Below, in pieces: positions 18,360 to 26,618 of a stretch of 64,000 nt of DNA (the first letter of the stretch is position 1; the number at the start of each line of letters is the position of its first letter). Both the position numbers and the translations under genes were made by a program. The DNA comes from Novosphingobium sp. SG751A (GTDB taxonomy: Bacteria > Pseudomonadota > Alphaproteobacteria > Sphingomonadales > Sphingomonadaceae), in assembly GCF_013149295.1 (NCBI RefSeq), contig NZ_JABGCB010000015.1, positions 62,001-126,000 of the forward strand, read 5' to 3'. The notes beneath the pieces were generated by a model. That model had not been told where the DNA came from, made no database searches, and worked only from the letters and a program-made list of their open reading frames with translations.

Positions 18360-19514
18360 TCAGATGTCGGCCCGTTCCGCCGCCGCGCTTTCGCCGCGCA
18401 CGGGGTTGAGCGGGCCTTTCACCGCGCCGATCCATTCGCGCCACAACAGCATCAGCACCGCCATCACCGCAGGCCCCATCACCAGCCCGATCAGCCCCCA
18501 GCCCTCGACCCCGCCCAGAATGCCCAGCAGCACCCAGATAAAGGGCAGCCGGGTCGATCCGCCGATGAACACCGGGCGCACGAAATGGTCGGCAATAAAG
18601 ACAAGCGCCAGCCCGATCACCGCCACAACAGCGGCGGCCAGCAGCTTGCCCCCCGCCACCAGAATGGCCGCAGCCACCACCACGGCCACCGTTGCCCCAA
18701 ATGGGATTGCCGAGAGCAGCCCCGTCAACAGCCCCAGCAGCGCGGCATGACTGGCCCCGGCAAGGCCATAGATCACGCCCAGAATCAGCCCCTCGCCAAA
18801 GCCCACGATAACCAGCCCGTTGACCGTGCCGCGAATGGCCAGCACCGCCTGATCGGCCACATTCTCGCCCGGCAGGCCAAAGGCGCGGCGCGTGGCCACG
18901 CGCATCGCCTGCGCCACGCTTTGCCCATCGCGCAGCAGGAAGAACAGCGTCATCAGCATGAAACCCACCAACAATAGCCGGTGCGCCAATCCACCAAGGA
19001 TCTTTTCCCCCGTGCCCAGCGACAGGCCCGAGGAAGGCCCGGCATGCTGCGACAGGCGACTGATCCCTTCGGGCGTGCCCAGCGCCGATTGCCACCATAC
19101 CGCCGCCTGCTCGCCATAAGGCAGATGGTGCAGCACTTCGGGCACCGGCACCCCCTGCACCCGCGCCACGGCCAGCCATTGCGCCAGCGAGATCGTGTCA
19201 TGAAACACCGCATTGGCCACCATCACCAGCGGGATGACGAAGATCAGCAGGATGAACAGCGTAAAGGCGGCGGGCAGCGCCACCGATTGCCCCCTTGGCC
19301 AGCGCCGGACGCAACGCTGATAAAGCGGCCAGAGCGAGACGGCAAAAATCGCCGCCCAACCCAGCGCATGCCAAAAGGGAAGCAAGGTCCACCACCCCGC
19401 CAAGGCCAGCAGCGCAATGGCCACCAGCGCCGCAATCTTCTGCTCCCGCCGCCATGCGTGGGGCTTGGGCGAAATCCAGGTTCCGGGGGGCGCGGCGTGG
19501 GGCTCGTCTTGCAT
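18360..19514 (-). CDS. AI-2E family (PerM-like) membrane transporter
   Basis: 384 aa, about eight membrane helices. The N-terminal pair (IAALVAIALLALAGWWTLL, WAAIFAVSLWPLY) is followed by a periplasmic segment and a C-terminal block with the family motif FGEGLILGVIYGLAG and the signature VFIGGSTRLPFIWVLLGILGG. The family includes TqsA (autoinducer-2 export) and Na+/H+ antiporters; the substrate cannot be told from sequence. Convergent with the DsrE-like gene. Confidence 0.88.
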   Translation of the reverse strand: MQDEPHAAPPGTWISPKPHAWRREQKIAALVAIALLALAGWWTLLPFWHALGWAAIFAVSLWPLYQRCVRRWPRGQSVALPAAFTLFILLIFVIPLVMVANAVFHDTISLAQWLAVARVQGVPVPEVLHHLPYGEQAAVWWQSALGTPEGISRLSQHAGPSSGLSLGTGEKILGGLAHRLLLVGFMLMTLFFLLRDGQSVAQAMRVATRRAFGLPGENVADQAVLAIRGTVNGLVIVGFGEGLILGVIYGLAGASHAALLGLLTGLLSAIPFGATVAVVVAAAILVAGGKLLAAAVVAVIGLALVFIADHFVRPVFIGGSTRLPFIWVLLGILGGVEGWGLIGLVMGPAVMAVLMLLWREWIGAVKGPLNPVRGESAAAERADI

Positions 19515-19560
19515 GGTGTCAGGCTAACCCAAGCCCGCGCCTTGCGCCAGATGGCGCAGA

Positions 19561-19935
19561 TTACAACTGTGACGCGATGCCCGCGATGCCGTCGGCTGCG
19601 CATTTTTCCTCGATATGGGCGCTGGCCCCGCTGGTGGCTATGGCGCCAAGAAATGCGCCATGGCCAAAGATCGGCACCCCGCCGGGCAGCAATGACATGT
19701 TGGGCTTCACCTGATCGAGCAGCGCCGGATCCTTCTCGATCCTTTGCCGCAATTCCAGCGTGGAGATGCGAAAGCCGACCACGGTCAAGGTCTTGTGCAT
19801 GGCCATGTAAATGCCATTCTCGCGCGGGCCGTCGGCGGCCAGCGCGGCTTTCAGCTGGCCCTGCGCATCGGTGACGGCCACAGTGATCGCATAGCCATCG
19901 GCGGCAAGGTCTGGCTGAGCGAGGAGGCGCGCCAC
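19561..19935 (-). CDS. GlcG/HbpS-like (haem-binding-type) small protein
   Basis: About 124 aa. The core resembles the GlcG/HbpS family: AITVAVTDAQGQLKAAL, a helix with AMHKTLTVVGF, and PGGVPIFGHGAFLGAIATSG (Pro-Gly-Gly-x-Pro-Ile motif and glycine-rich loop). A much longer reading frame extends upstream but runs through the divergent gene at 20002. The GTG at 19935, shortly after GAAAGG, is therefore the most reasonable start. Family members bind haem or corrinoids, or are uncharacterised accessories of glycolate and alcohol oxidation operons; the exact role here is unknown. Confidence 0.72.
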   Translation of the reverse strand: MARLLAQPDLAADGYAITVAVTDAQGQLKAALAADGPRENGIYMAMHKTLTVVGFRISTLELRQRIEKDPALLDQVKPNMSLLPGGVPIFGHGAFLGAIATSGASAHIEEKCAADGIAGIASQL

Positions 19936-20001
19936 GGGACCTTTCGCGCCAAGCCGCAGGCTGATATGCGAAGCACACCCTGATACCCGGAGAATGGATC
20001 C

Positions 20002-21702
20002 ATGCGTCTTGCTTTCCGCGCCGCCCTGCTGGCTGCCCCGCTGTTGCTGGGCAGCGCCTATGCTCTGACCGCCGCCGGAAAGGCGCCAGGGGCCGGATGC
20101 GCAAAGGACAATGGCGGCCTGTCGCTGCCGCCCGGTTTCTGCGCCACGGTCTTTGCCGACAAACTGGGTCATACGCGCCACCTGGCCGTAGCGGGGGATG
20201 GCACGGTCTATGTCAATTCGTGGTCGGGCCGCTATTTCCGCAATGCGCCGCCCGCGCCCGGCGGCGGCTTTGTCATCGCCCTGCGCGACAGTAATGGCGA
20301 CGGCGTGGCCGACAAGGTCGCGCGCTTTGGCACCAGCGAGGATAAGGGCGGCCATGGCGGCACCGGCATCGCCCTGTGGCATGGCGCGCTCTTTGTCGAA
20401 GAACATGACACGATTGTGCGCTATCCGATCAGGCCGGGCGCGCTGGCACCGGTGGGCGCGGGTTCGACTGTCCTGAGCGAACTGCCGCTCTCGGGCGATC
20501 ACCCGATGCACCCCTTCGCCATTCAGGCCGACGGCACGCTGCTGGTCAATTCCGGTTCGGCCAGCAATGCCTGCGAAAGCCCCAACCGCCAACCCGGCGC
20601 CAAGGGCCTTGCCCCCTGCACCGAAGCGCTGACGCGGGCGGGGATCTGGGCCTATCGCGCCGACAAAACGGGGCAGGTCTTCAGCCCCGAGGCGCGCTGG
20701 GCCACCGGCATCCGCAACACCGGCGGCATCACCTTTGACAGCGCGGGCCGCATTTTTGCCACCCAGCATGGCCGCGACCAGTTGGGCCAGAACTGGAGCC
20801 AGTATTACACCGAGCAGCAGGGCGTCGAACTGCCCGCCGAAATCCTGTTCTCGCCCCACAAGGGGGCCGATTTCGGATGGCCGACCTGCTATTTCGATGG
20901 GTTTGAAAACCGCCACAAGCTGGCCCCCGAATATGGCGGCGACGGCAAGGCGCAGGGCGCCTGCGCGGGCAAGGATATGCCTGTGGCGGCCTTCCCCGCG
21001 CATTGGGCGCCCAATGACGTGGCGATCTACACCGGGCGGGCCTTCCCCGCCGCCTATCAACAGGGCGCCTTCATCGCCTTTCACGGTTCATGGAACCGCG
21101 CCCCCGCGCCGCAGGATGGCTATCTCGTGGCTTTCCAGCCCCTGCGCGAGGGCAAGGCGAGCGGAAAATGGATCCGCTTTGCCGATGGTTTTGCCGGGGG
21201 TTTCAAAGAGCCGGGCCGCGCACAGCATCGCCCCGCCGGGCTGGCCGTGGGGCCGGACGGTGCGCTCTATATTGCCGATGATGTGCGCGGGCGGATCTGG
21301 CGCATTACCTATCGCGGGGCGGCCAATGCGCCCCTGACGCCTGCACGCAAGGTCGAGCCAAAAGCGGCGCAGGCCTCCGCCACCGGGCGCAGCCTGCCTG
21401 CCGGGATCACCGCGCAGCAGATCACACAGGGCCGCGCCATCTATCTGGGTCAGGCCAAGGGCGGCACCTGCGTGGGATGCCATGGCAGCGATGGGCGCGG
21501 GTCGATGGCGGGCGGCTCGCTGGTCGGGCCGGAGTTCCTGTGGAGCGACGGTTCGCCCGAAGGGCTGGCCGCGACAATCGCCAAGGGCGTGGACAAGCCC
21601 AAGAAGGCCAGCGGTGCCATGCCCGCGCTGGGCGGGGCGGCGCTCTCACCGGCAGATGTAAAGGCGGTGGCGGCCTATGTCTGGACGCTGGCGCATCCAT
21701 GA
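20002..21702 (+). CDS. Sorbosone-dehydrogenase-like beta-propeller with C-terminal cytochrome c
   Basis: 566 aa. A signal peptide (AFRAALLAAPLLLGSAYA) precedes a six-bladed beta-propeller of the glucose/sorbosone dehydrogenase type (GHTRHLAVAGDGTVYVNSW; TGIRNTGGITFDSAGRIFATQHG; HGSWNRAPAPQDGYLVAF; GPDGALYIADDVRGRIWRI). A class I cytochrome c domain follows, with CVGCH (about 490) and a methionine axial ligand in GAMPALGG. It is likely a periplasmic PQQ-type dehydrogenase passing electrons straight to its fused haem; the sugar or alcohol substrate is unknown. GGAG precedes the ATG. It is divergent from the GlcG-like gene and overlaps the next gene by ATGA. Confidence 0.88.
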   Translation: MRLAFRAALLAAPLLLGSAYALTAAGKAPGAGCAKDNGGLSLPPGFCATVFADKLGHTRHLAVAGDGTVYVNSWSGRYFRNAPPAPGGGFVIALRDSNGDGVADKVARFGTSEDKGGHGGTGIALWHGALFVEEHDTIVRYPIRPGALAPVGAGSTVLSELPLSGDHPMHPFAIQADGTLLVNSGSASNACESPNRQPGAKGLAPCTEALTRAGIWAYRADKTGQVFSPEARWATGIRNTGGITFDSAGRIFATQHGRDQLGQNWSQYYTEQQGVELPAEILFSPHKGADFGWPTCYFDGFENRHKLAPEYGGDGKAQGACAGKDMPVAAFPAHWAPNDVAIYTGRAFPAAYQQGAFIAFHGSWNRAPAPQDGYLVAFQPLREGKASGKWIRFADGFAGGFKEPGRAQHRPAGLAVGPDGALYIADDVRGRIWRITYRGAANAPLTPARKVEPKAAQASATGRSLPAGITAQQITQGRAIYLGQAKGGTCVGCHGSDGRGSMAGGSLVGPEFLWSDGSPEGLAATIAKGVDKPKKASGAMPALGGAALSPADVKAVAAYVWTLAHP

Positions 21703-22106
21703 CCCCCGGCCTCACTCACCGCGAAAGCATGGTCGTGGCCGAGCGTCACACCGTGCCCCATGTCACGCCCGACTGGGCCGGTTTTGCCGATATGCCCCCG
21801 GTGCTGGCCACGGCGATGATGGTGGGCTTTATCGAAAACACCTGCATAGAGGCCCTGCGCCCCCATCTGGCCCCCGGCCAGTGCAGCGTGGGCACACATG
21901 TCGATATCAGCCATGTCGCGGCAACGCTGGCGGGGGCGACCATCACGGCACAGGTCGAGCTGATCGCGGTGGAGGGGCGCAGGCTGGAGTTTCGCGTGGC
22001 CTGTCATGATGACTTCGGCCTGATCGGTGAAGGCAGGCACCGCCGCGCGATCATCGACACCAAGCGCTTTATGGAGCGTCTTGAGCAGAACCGCGCAATT
22101 CGCTGA
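21699..22106 (+). CDS. FlK-like hotdog thioesterase
   Basis: 135 aa. It resembles fluoroacetyl-CoA thioesterase FlK and relatives: MMVGFIENTCIEALRPHL, SVGTHVDISHVAATLAGA, and GRRLEFRVACHDDFGLIGEG followed by HRR. This is a single-hotdog protein expected to hydrolyse acyl-CoA thioesters; fluoroacetyl specificity should not be assumed. Its ATG overlaps the stop codon of the dehydrogenase gene, so the two are translationally coupled. Its 3' end overlaps the convergent EamA gene by 38 nt. Confidence 0.82.
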   Translation: MTPGLTHRESMVVAERHTVPHVTPDWAGFADMPPVLATAMMVGFIENTCIEALRPHLAPGQCSVGTHVDISHVAATLAGATITAQVELIAVEGRRLEFRVACHDDFGLIGEGRHRRAIIDTKRFMERLEQNRAIR

Positions 22107-22980
22107 CCAGCACGCCGACAAGGATCAGCAACCCGCCCAGCATGGCCATCGCGGGCAGCCTGTCGCCCGCGATGCGCCCGACGATCCCGCCCCACACCGG
22201 CTCGCCCGCATAGATCACGGTGGCGCGCGTGGGCGACACCGTCTTTTGCGCCCAGTTCATCGCCAGCTGGATCAGCGTGCTGGCAAGGCCAAGCCCGACC
22301 CCGGCCACCAGCCAGACCGGCGAGAAGACGGGAACCCCCTCGCCCGCCAGCGGCATGGCGGCCAGGGAGAAAAGCCCGGCGGCCAGCAATTGCACCACCG
22401 TGACGCGGCGGCTGTCCACCCCTGCGGCAAAGCGGCTGATCAGGATAATCTCGGCGGCAATCGCCACGGCGCTGAGCAAAGTGGCCATCTCGCCCGCGCT
22501 CAAGCCGATATGCCCCGCCTTGGGCCCGGCCAGCAGGATCAGCCCGGCAAAGGCCAGCGCAATACCGATCCAGCTCATGATATGCGGCATCCGGCGCAGC
22601 ACCACCAGTTGCAGCAACGGCACCATCGGCACATAGAGCGCGGTGATAAAGGCCGACTGGCTGCTGGTGATCGTGCGCAGGCCGTAGGTTTGCAGGCCAT
22701 AGCCAAGGAAGATCGCAAAGCCGATCAGCGCCCCCGCGCCCAGTTCGCGGCGGTTGAGATCGCGCATCGTCCGGGCAAACAGCAGCCAGCCCCCTGCCCC
22801 CGCCACCATGAAGCGCAGGCCGACGAAAAACAGCGCCCCGCTGTACTGCATCGCGGTATGAACGATCAGAAAAGTCGTGCCCCACAGCATGGTGATGCCG
22901 ATAAGGACCATTTCCTCGCGGCTGATCGACCATGATGCGGGCCTGCGCTGGGGCTTGTCTTGAGCGGCGATGTGCAACAT
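22069..22980 (-). CDS. EamA/DMT-family exporter
   Basis: 303 aa, ten hydrophobic helices in two EamA repeats. The N-terminal motif LIGITMLWGTTFLIVHTAMQ and the second-half motif TRATVIYAGEPVWGGIVGRIAG are typical of drug/metabolite transporters exporting amino acids or metabolites. I use the ATG at 22980 rather than the TTG at 22989. It is divergent from an XRE-cupin regulator with a 15-bp gap, the classic regulator-exporter pair in which the cupin domain probably senses the exported compound. Confidence 0.9.
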   Translation of the reverse strand: MLHIAAQDKPQRRPASWSISREEMVLIGITMLWGTTFLIVHTAMQYSGALFFVGLRFMVAGAGGWLLFARTMRDLNRRELGAGALIGFAIFLGYGLQTYGLRTITSSQSAFITALYVPMVPLLQLVVLRRMPHIMSWIGIALAFAGLILLAGPKAGHIGLSAGEMATLLSAVAIAAEIILISRFAAGVDSRRVTVVQLLAAGLFSLAAMPLAGEGVPVFSPVWLVAGVGLGLASTLIQLAMNWAQKTVSPTRATVIYAGEPVWGGIVGRIAGDRLPAMAMLGGLLILVGVLVSELRGSAQDAP

Positions 22981-23016
22981 AATGCACAACTAGCAATGAG
23001 CAATATACTGCACAAC
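22971..23016. promoter_or_regulatory. Operator-like repeats between EamA exporter and XRE-cupin genes
   Basis: TGTGCA (22971-22976) and TGCACA (22983-22988) form a palindrome with a 6-nt spacer over the EamA start. A third copy, TGCACAAC, lies near 23009, 26 bp from the second. The half-site T-T-G-T-G-C-A is shared by all three. This is a likely binding site for the divergently encoded XRE-cupin protein controlling both genes. Confidence 0.5.
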
Positions 23017-23589
23017 CCCAAATCGCACGGGCCAACGCCCGATGGGCAAAAATCCGACGTGCTCGTCCATGTCAGCCAGAATCTGCGCCGGTTCCGCCAT
23101 GCCGCGGGGATGAGCCAGCAGACGCTGGCCGATGCCTCGGGCATCAGCCGCCGGATGATCGTGGGCGTTGAAAATGGCGAGGCCAATGTCAGTCTGGCCA
23201 GCCTCGACAGGCTGGCCATCGCGCTGGGGGTCGATTTCACTGCCATGGTCAAAGCGCCGGGCGCCGAGATGCGCAATGTCAACGAAACCATGTGGCGCGG
23301 CGCCGATCCGGCCGACTTCGCCCTGTTGCTGGGCTCCGCCCCCGCGCAGCAGGAGGCCCAGCTCTGGGTCTGGTCGCTGGCGCCGGGCCATCGCTATCAG
23401 GCAGAGCCGGACCCCGCCGGATGGCACGAAATCATCTATGTCACGCAGGGCCGCCTCACCCTTGAACTGGAGGGCGAAACGGTCCTGCTGAACCCCGGCG
23501 ATTTCCGCGTCTTTGCCAGCGATCAGCACTATGCCTATGCCAATGCGGGCGAGGACGTGACGCATTTCCTGCGCAACAGCGTGCTCTAG
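22996..23589 (+). CDS. XRE-family regulator with C-terminal cupin domain
   Basis: 197 aa from the ATG at 22996 (an upstream in-frame start at 22960 would overlap the EamA gene). The HTH_3 domain (about 25-80: NLRRFRHAAGMSQQTLADAS, GISRRMIVGVENGEANVSL) is followed by a cupin_2 domain (about 130-195: GWHEIIYVTQGRLTLELEGE, LLNPGDFRVFASDQHYAYA). Such proteins repress amino-acid or metabolite exporters and catabolic genes until an effector fills the cupin. It is divergent from the EamA exporter, its probable target. Confidence 0.9.
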   Translation: MSNILHNPKSHGPTPDGQKSDVLVHVSQNLRRFRHAAGMSQQTLADASGISRRMIVGVENGEANVSLASLDRLAIALGVDFTAMVKAPGAEMRNVNETMWRGADPADFALLLGSAPAQQEAQLWVWSLAPGHRYQAEPDPAGWHEIIYVTQGRLTLELEGETVLLNPGDFRVFASDQHYAYANAGEDVTHFLRNSVL

Positions 23590-23593
23590 CCTC

Positions 23594-26560
23594 TCACGGC
23601 TTGCGCTGCGCCTTGGCGATCAGCTCCTCCACCGTGAAGGGGCGACCATTGGTGATCACCTGTTTCACCCGGAAAGTGGCGGCAATATCCTTGCGCGGAT
23701 CGCCCTCGACCAGAATGATGTCGGCCAGCTTGCCCGGCTCGATCGTCCCCGCGTCCAGATTGAGCGCTTTGGCCGAATTGACCGTGGCGGTTTGCAGCGC
23801 CTCGAAAGGCGTAAAGCCGCCATCGACATAGGAGGAAATTTCCGCCTGAAGATTGGGGGCGATCATCGTGTCGGTGCCCGCCGCGATTCTCGTGCCCGCC
23901 GCCTTCATGGCCTTCAGCCCCTCCAACTGCCCCGCCTGCATGGACAGCAAGGCAGGCGGCAACGCCTCGCCCTCGCTCACCGTCTTGCGCGCCCATTCGG
24001 GATAGAGCGCAAGGCGCGGGTCCTTGCGGAATTCGGGATGCTTGGCCAGAAACGTGTTGATCGCCCCGAAATTGGTGGGCGTCAGCGTCCGGCCCGACCG
24101 GCCGAAGAGCTGGATCACATCCTCATAGACCTTGCCCTGCGGCCCCTGCTTGGGCGAGAAACCGCGCCTGCTGGTCGCGCCCAGATGCTCGGTATTGTCC
24201 ACGCCCGTATAGGCTGCGGGGAAGATCTCATGGGTGGCCACCGGCACGCCCATGTCATGGGCCGCCTCAACCAGACGGCGCTGGCCGAAATCGGGCATGC
24301 GGACATAGGATTTGATAAGGTCATATTTGAGCGCCCGCGCGCGGACGATCTCGCGTTCCAGATGCGCCGGGCCGGAAACGGCCACGCCCATCCGGTAAAA
24401 CACCCGCCGCCATTCCAGCAGCGGCCCGGTGGTGTAAATGCGCGGCCCGATCCGCACGCCCGCCTCGGATGCCTCGCGGTCCTCGATGCCGTCATAGGGC
24501 TGGTTGCCCGGATCGCGCACAGTAGTGATGCCATAGGACAGCCATGCCAGATGCAGGTTGGCCCCGAAATCCTTTTGCGCATGGGCATGATGGTCGATCA
24601 GGCCGGGAATGGCGGTCAGGGTGGGCGCCTCGATCACCTTGTCCGCCCCCGCATAATGGGCCGGGTCATGGTCCAGCACGGCTGCAATGCGGTTGCCCTC
24701 GATCACGATGTCCTTGTCGGCCTGCGTTGCGTCGCGTACCGCATCGACCATAGCGCCCGCATGGATCACGATCTTCGTCTTGGGAATGTCCAGCGTATAG
24801 GTGAAATCGAGCGGCACCTCGCGGATCGCGCCGGTTTCCACGCTAACGATCTTCAGCTTGTCCGCCGCCTGAAACAGCACGGATTTGGCGTCACCGCTCC
24901 AAGTCGGATAATGCGATATTTCCGACGTATAGGCGCGCGGGCTACCCAGCGCCGTGCCGTCGGGCGCGACCGGCCAGATTTTCAGCACGCCATCCTGAAT
25001 GGCGGCCATCTTCTGTCCATCGGGCGACCAGACCGGGCCGCCACCGCCTCGCGAATCCAGCGAGGCCTTGTCCGCATCGCGCCAGAAGGGCGCGCCCTTT
25101 CCATCGGACGGCACCATCCAGATCTGGTTGTTGCCCTCGCGGAAACTGGTGGAATAGGGCTTGGACAGAGCCACTGCGACATAGCGTCCATCGGGCGACC
25201 ACGTGGGCTTGCCCGGTTGCGGCAGGCTGGGTTGCAGGCGGGTCATCACCCCGCTTTCCACATCGACCACCTGCAATCCGGCCACGCCCCAGCGGCCATC
25301 GGTGTCGAGGAAAGCAATGCGCCGCCCATCGGGCGACCATGCAGCGCCCAACGGCTGGTTGGGGCTGCTCGTCACCTGCCGATCCTTGCCGGTGGAGAGG
25401 TCGCGCACCCAGATCTGAGGCAGGCCGCCGCCCTTGTCCGAAGTATAGGCAAGGCTGCGCCCATCGGGCGACCATGCAGCATCGGCCTCCAGCGCCTCGT
25501 CATGGGTCAATTGCTGCGGCTTGCCGCCCGCCGAGGAGACGGCATAGAGATCGCCCAGCGCAACAAAGGCGATGCTCTTGCCATCGGGCGAAAGCGCGGG
25601 ATGCTGAATGCCCAGCACGCGACGCGGGGCGGTGCTGGTGAAATCACGTTTCGCGCGGGTGTAAACCGGCTTCACCACTTCCAGCCGCGCGGTAAAGGGG
25701 ATGGTGGCCAGTTTCGCTCCGTTGCGGCGGCGGATCAGCCCATCGGAAATGTAATAGGCATCGCTCCCCACCCATGATGGGCGGAAGGGAAAGACATTCT
25801 CCTTGCCCGATACCTGCTTGCCGTCGATTTCCAGATGGCTGCCCGCGCCATCGGCCACGACATAAGCCAGTTCACCTTTGGCGCTGAGCGAGGGGCTGTC
25901 ATAGCGGGTGCCGGTGGGGGCGTTGCGCAGGGCGGTCACTTCCCCGCCATGCGCGGAGACGGAATAGAGGCTGCCTGCGCCGGAAAAAACGATCGTGGCG
26001 CTGTCGGCGGACCATGACGGGGCGCGGTCCTCGCGCGGGCCTTTGGTCAATTGAGTCATCGCCCCGGTGGCGATGTCGATGGTCCAGATGTCATAGCCGC
26101 CGCCCCGCTCGCTGGCAAAGGCGATGGTCTTGCCGTCAGGCGACCAGCTCGGTTCGCGGTCGTCAAATTCGCCATGGGTCAGTTGGCGGGCATCGCTGCC
26201 ATCGGGCCGAGCGGTCCACAGGTCATAATCGCCATCGCGATAGGCGTAATAGGCGATGCGCGACCCATCGGGCGACCATGTCGGCAGATGCGCATCGTTG
26301 AAATAATCGGTGATGCGTTTCGCCTCGCCGCCCTTGGCCGGGATGGTCCAGAGGCTGCCCTGAAGATCGAAGGCCAGCCATTGGCCATCGGGCGAGGCGG
26401 CCACGGCATAAGATGTGCCCGCATGGACATCAAAGGCTTGCGGAGTCTCCCCCCCCGGCGGCGGCAGATTGGCAGGCGCGGCCATCGCGGGCGCCCCGAA
26501 CAGCGCAAGAGCCAGCGCGACAGGCGAAGCCAGAAGGAGGGGCCGCTTGGCAAAACTCAT
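23594..26560 (-). CDS. PD40 beta-propeller / amidohydrolase fusion, exported
   Basis: 988 aa. A signal peptide (SPVALALALFGAPAMA) is followed by a Tricorn/TolB-like propeller of many WSPDG repeats (about 40-640) and a C-terminal amidohydrolase domain. That domain shows the metal motif IPGLIDHHAHAQKDF, a histidine in VPVATHEIFPAAY and the aspartate in AAGTDTMIAP. The family is usually periplasmic and hydrolyses amide, peptide or cyclic-amide substrates. The ATG at 26560 after GGAG fits the signal peptide; the frame is open farther upstream but runs into the TonB receptor gene. It lies 58 nt downstream of that receptor in the same direction, so import and hydrolysis are probably coupled. Confidence 0.9.
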   Translation of the reverse strand: MSFAKRPLLLASPVALALALFGAPAMAAPANLPPPGGETPQAFDVHAGTSYAVAASPDGQWLAFDLQGSLWTIPAKGGEAKRITDYFNDAHLPTWSPDGSRIAYYAYRDGDYDLWTARPDGSDARQLTHGEFDDREPSWSPDGKTIAFASERGGGYDIWTIDIATGAMTQLTKGPREDRAPSWSADSATIVFSGAGSLYSVSAHGGEVTALRNAPTGTRYDSPSLSAKGELAYVVADGAGSHLEIDGKQVSGKENVFPFRPSWVGSDAYYISDGLIRRRNGAKLATIPFTARLEVVKPVYTRAKRDFTSTAPRRVLGIQHPALSPDGKSIAFVALGDLYAVSSAGGKPQQLTHDEALEADAAWSPDGRSLAYTSDKGGGLPQIWVRDLSTGKDRQVTSSPNQPLGAAWSPDGRRIAFLDTDGRWGVAGLQVVDVESGVMTRLQPSLPQPGKPTWSPDGRYVAVALSKPYSTSFREGNNQIWMVPSDGKGAPFWRDADKASLDSRGGGGPVWSPDGQKMAAIQDGVLKIWPVAPDGTALGSPRAYTSEISHYPTWSGDAKSVLFQAADKLKIVSVETGAIREVPLDFTYTLDIPKTKIVIHAGAMVDAVRDATQADKDIVIEGNRIAAVLDHDPAHYAGADKVIEAPTLTAIPGLIDHHAHAQKDFGANLHLAWLSYGITTVRDPGNQPYDGIEDREASEAGVRIGPRIYTTGPLLEWRRVFYRMGVAVSGPAHLEREIVRARALKYDLIKSYVRMPDFGQRRLVEAAHDMGVPVATHEIFPAAYTGVDNTEHLGATSRRGFSPKQGPQGKVYEDVIQLFGRSGRTLTPTNFGAINTFLAKHPEFRKDPRLALYPEWARKTVSEGEALPPALLSMQAGQLEGLKAMKAAGTRIAAGTDTMIAPNLQAEISSYVDGGFTPFEALQTATVNSAKALNLDAGTIEPGKLADIILVEGDPRKDIAATFRVKQVITNGRPFTVEELIAKAQRKP

Positions 26561-26618
26561 GGGATACTCCACGCAAGAAGACGCGGGGCCGCCACCATGG
26601 ACGGCCCCGCAAACATCA

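Noticed and set aside
19936..21084. N-terminal extension of the GlcG/HbpS-like protein
   Set aside because: It would run through the convincing divergent sorbosone-dehydrogenase-like gene; the family length fits a start at 19935.
23792..25777. 661-codon plus-strand open frame opposite the PD40-amidohydrolase
   Set aside because: It mirrors the WSPDG repeat coding sequence, has no plausible start signal and no family features.
24990..26420. Regularly recurring ccatcgggcgacca units, CRISPR-like at first sight
   Set aside because: These are codons for the SPDG/WSPDG motif of the beta-propeller; spacing varies and the units are in one reading frame.
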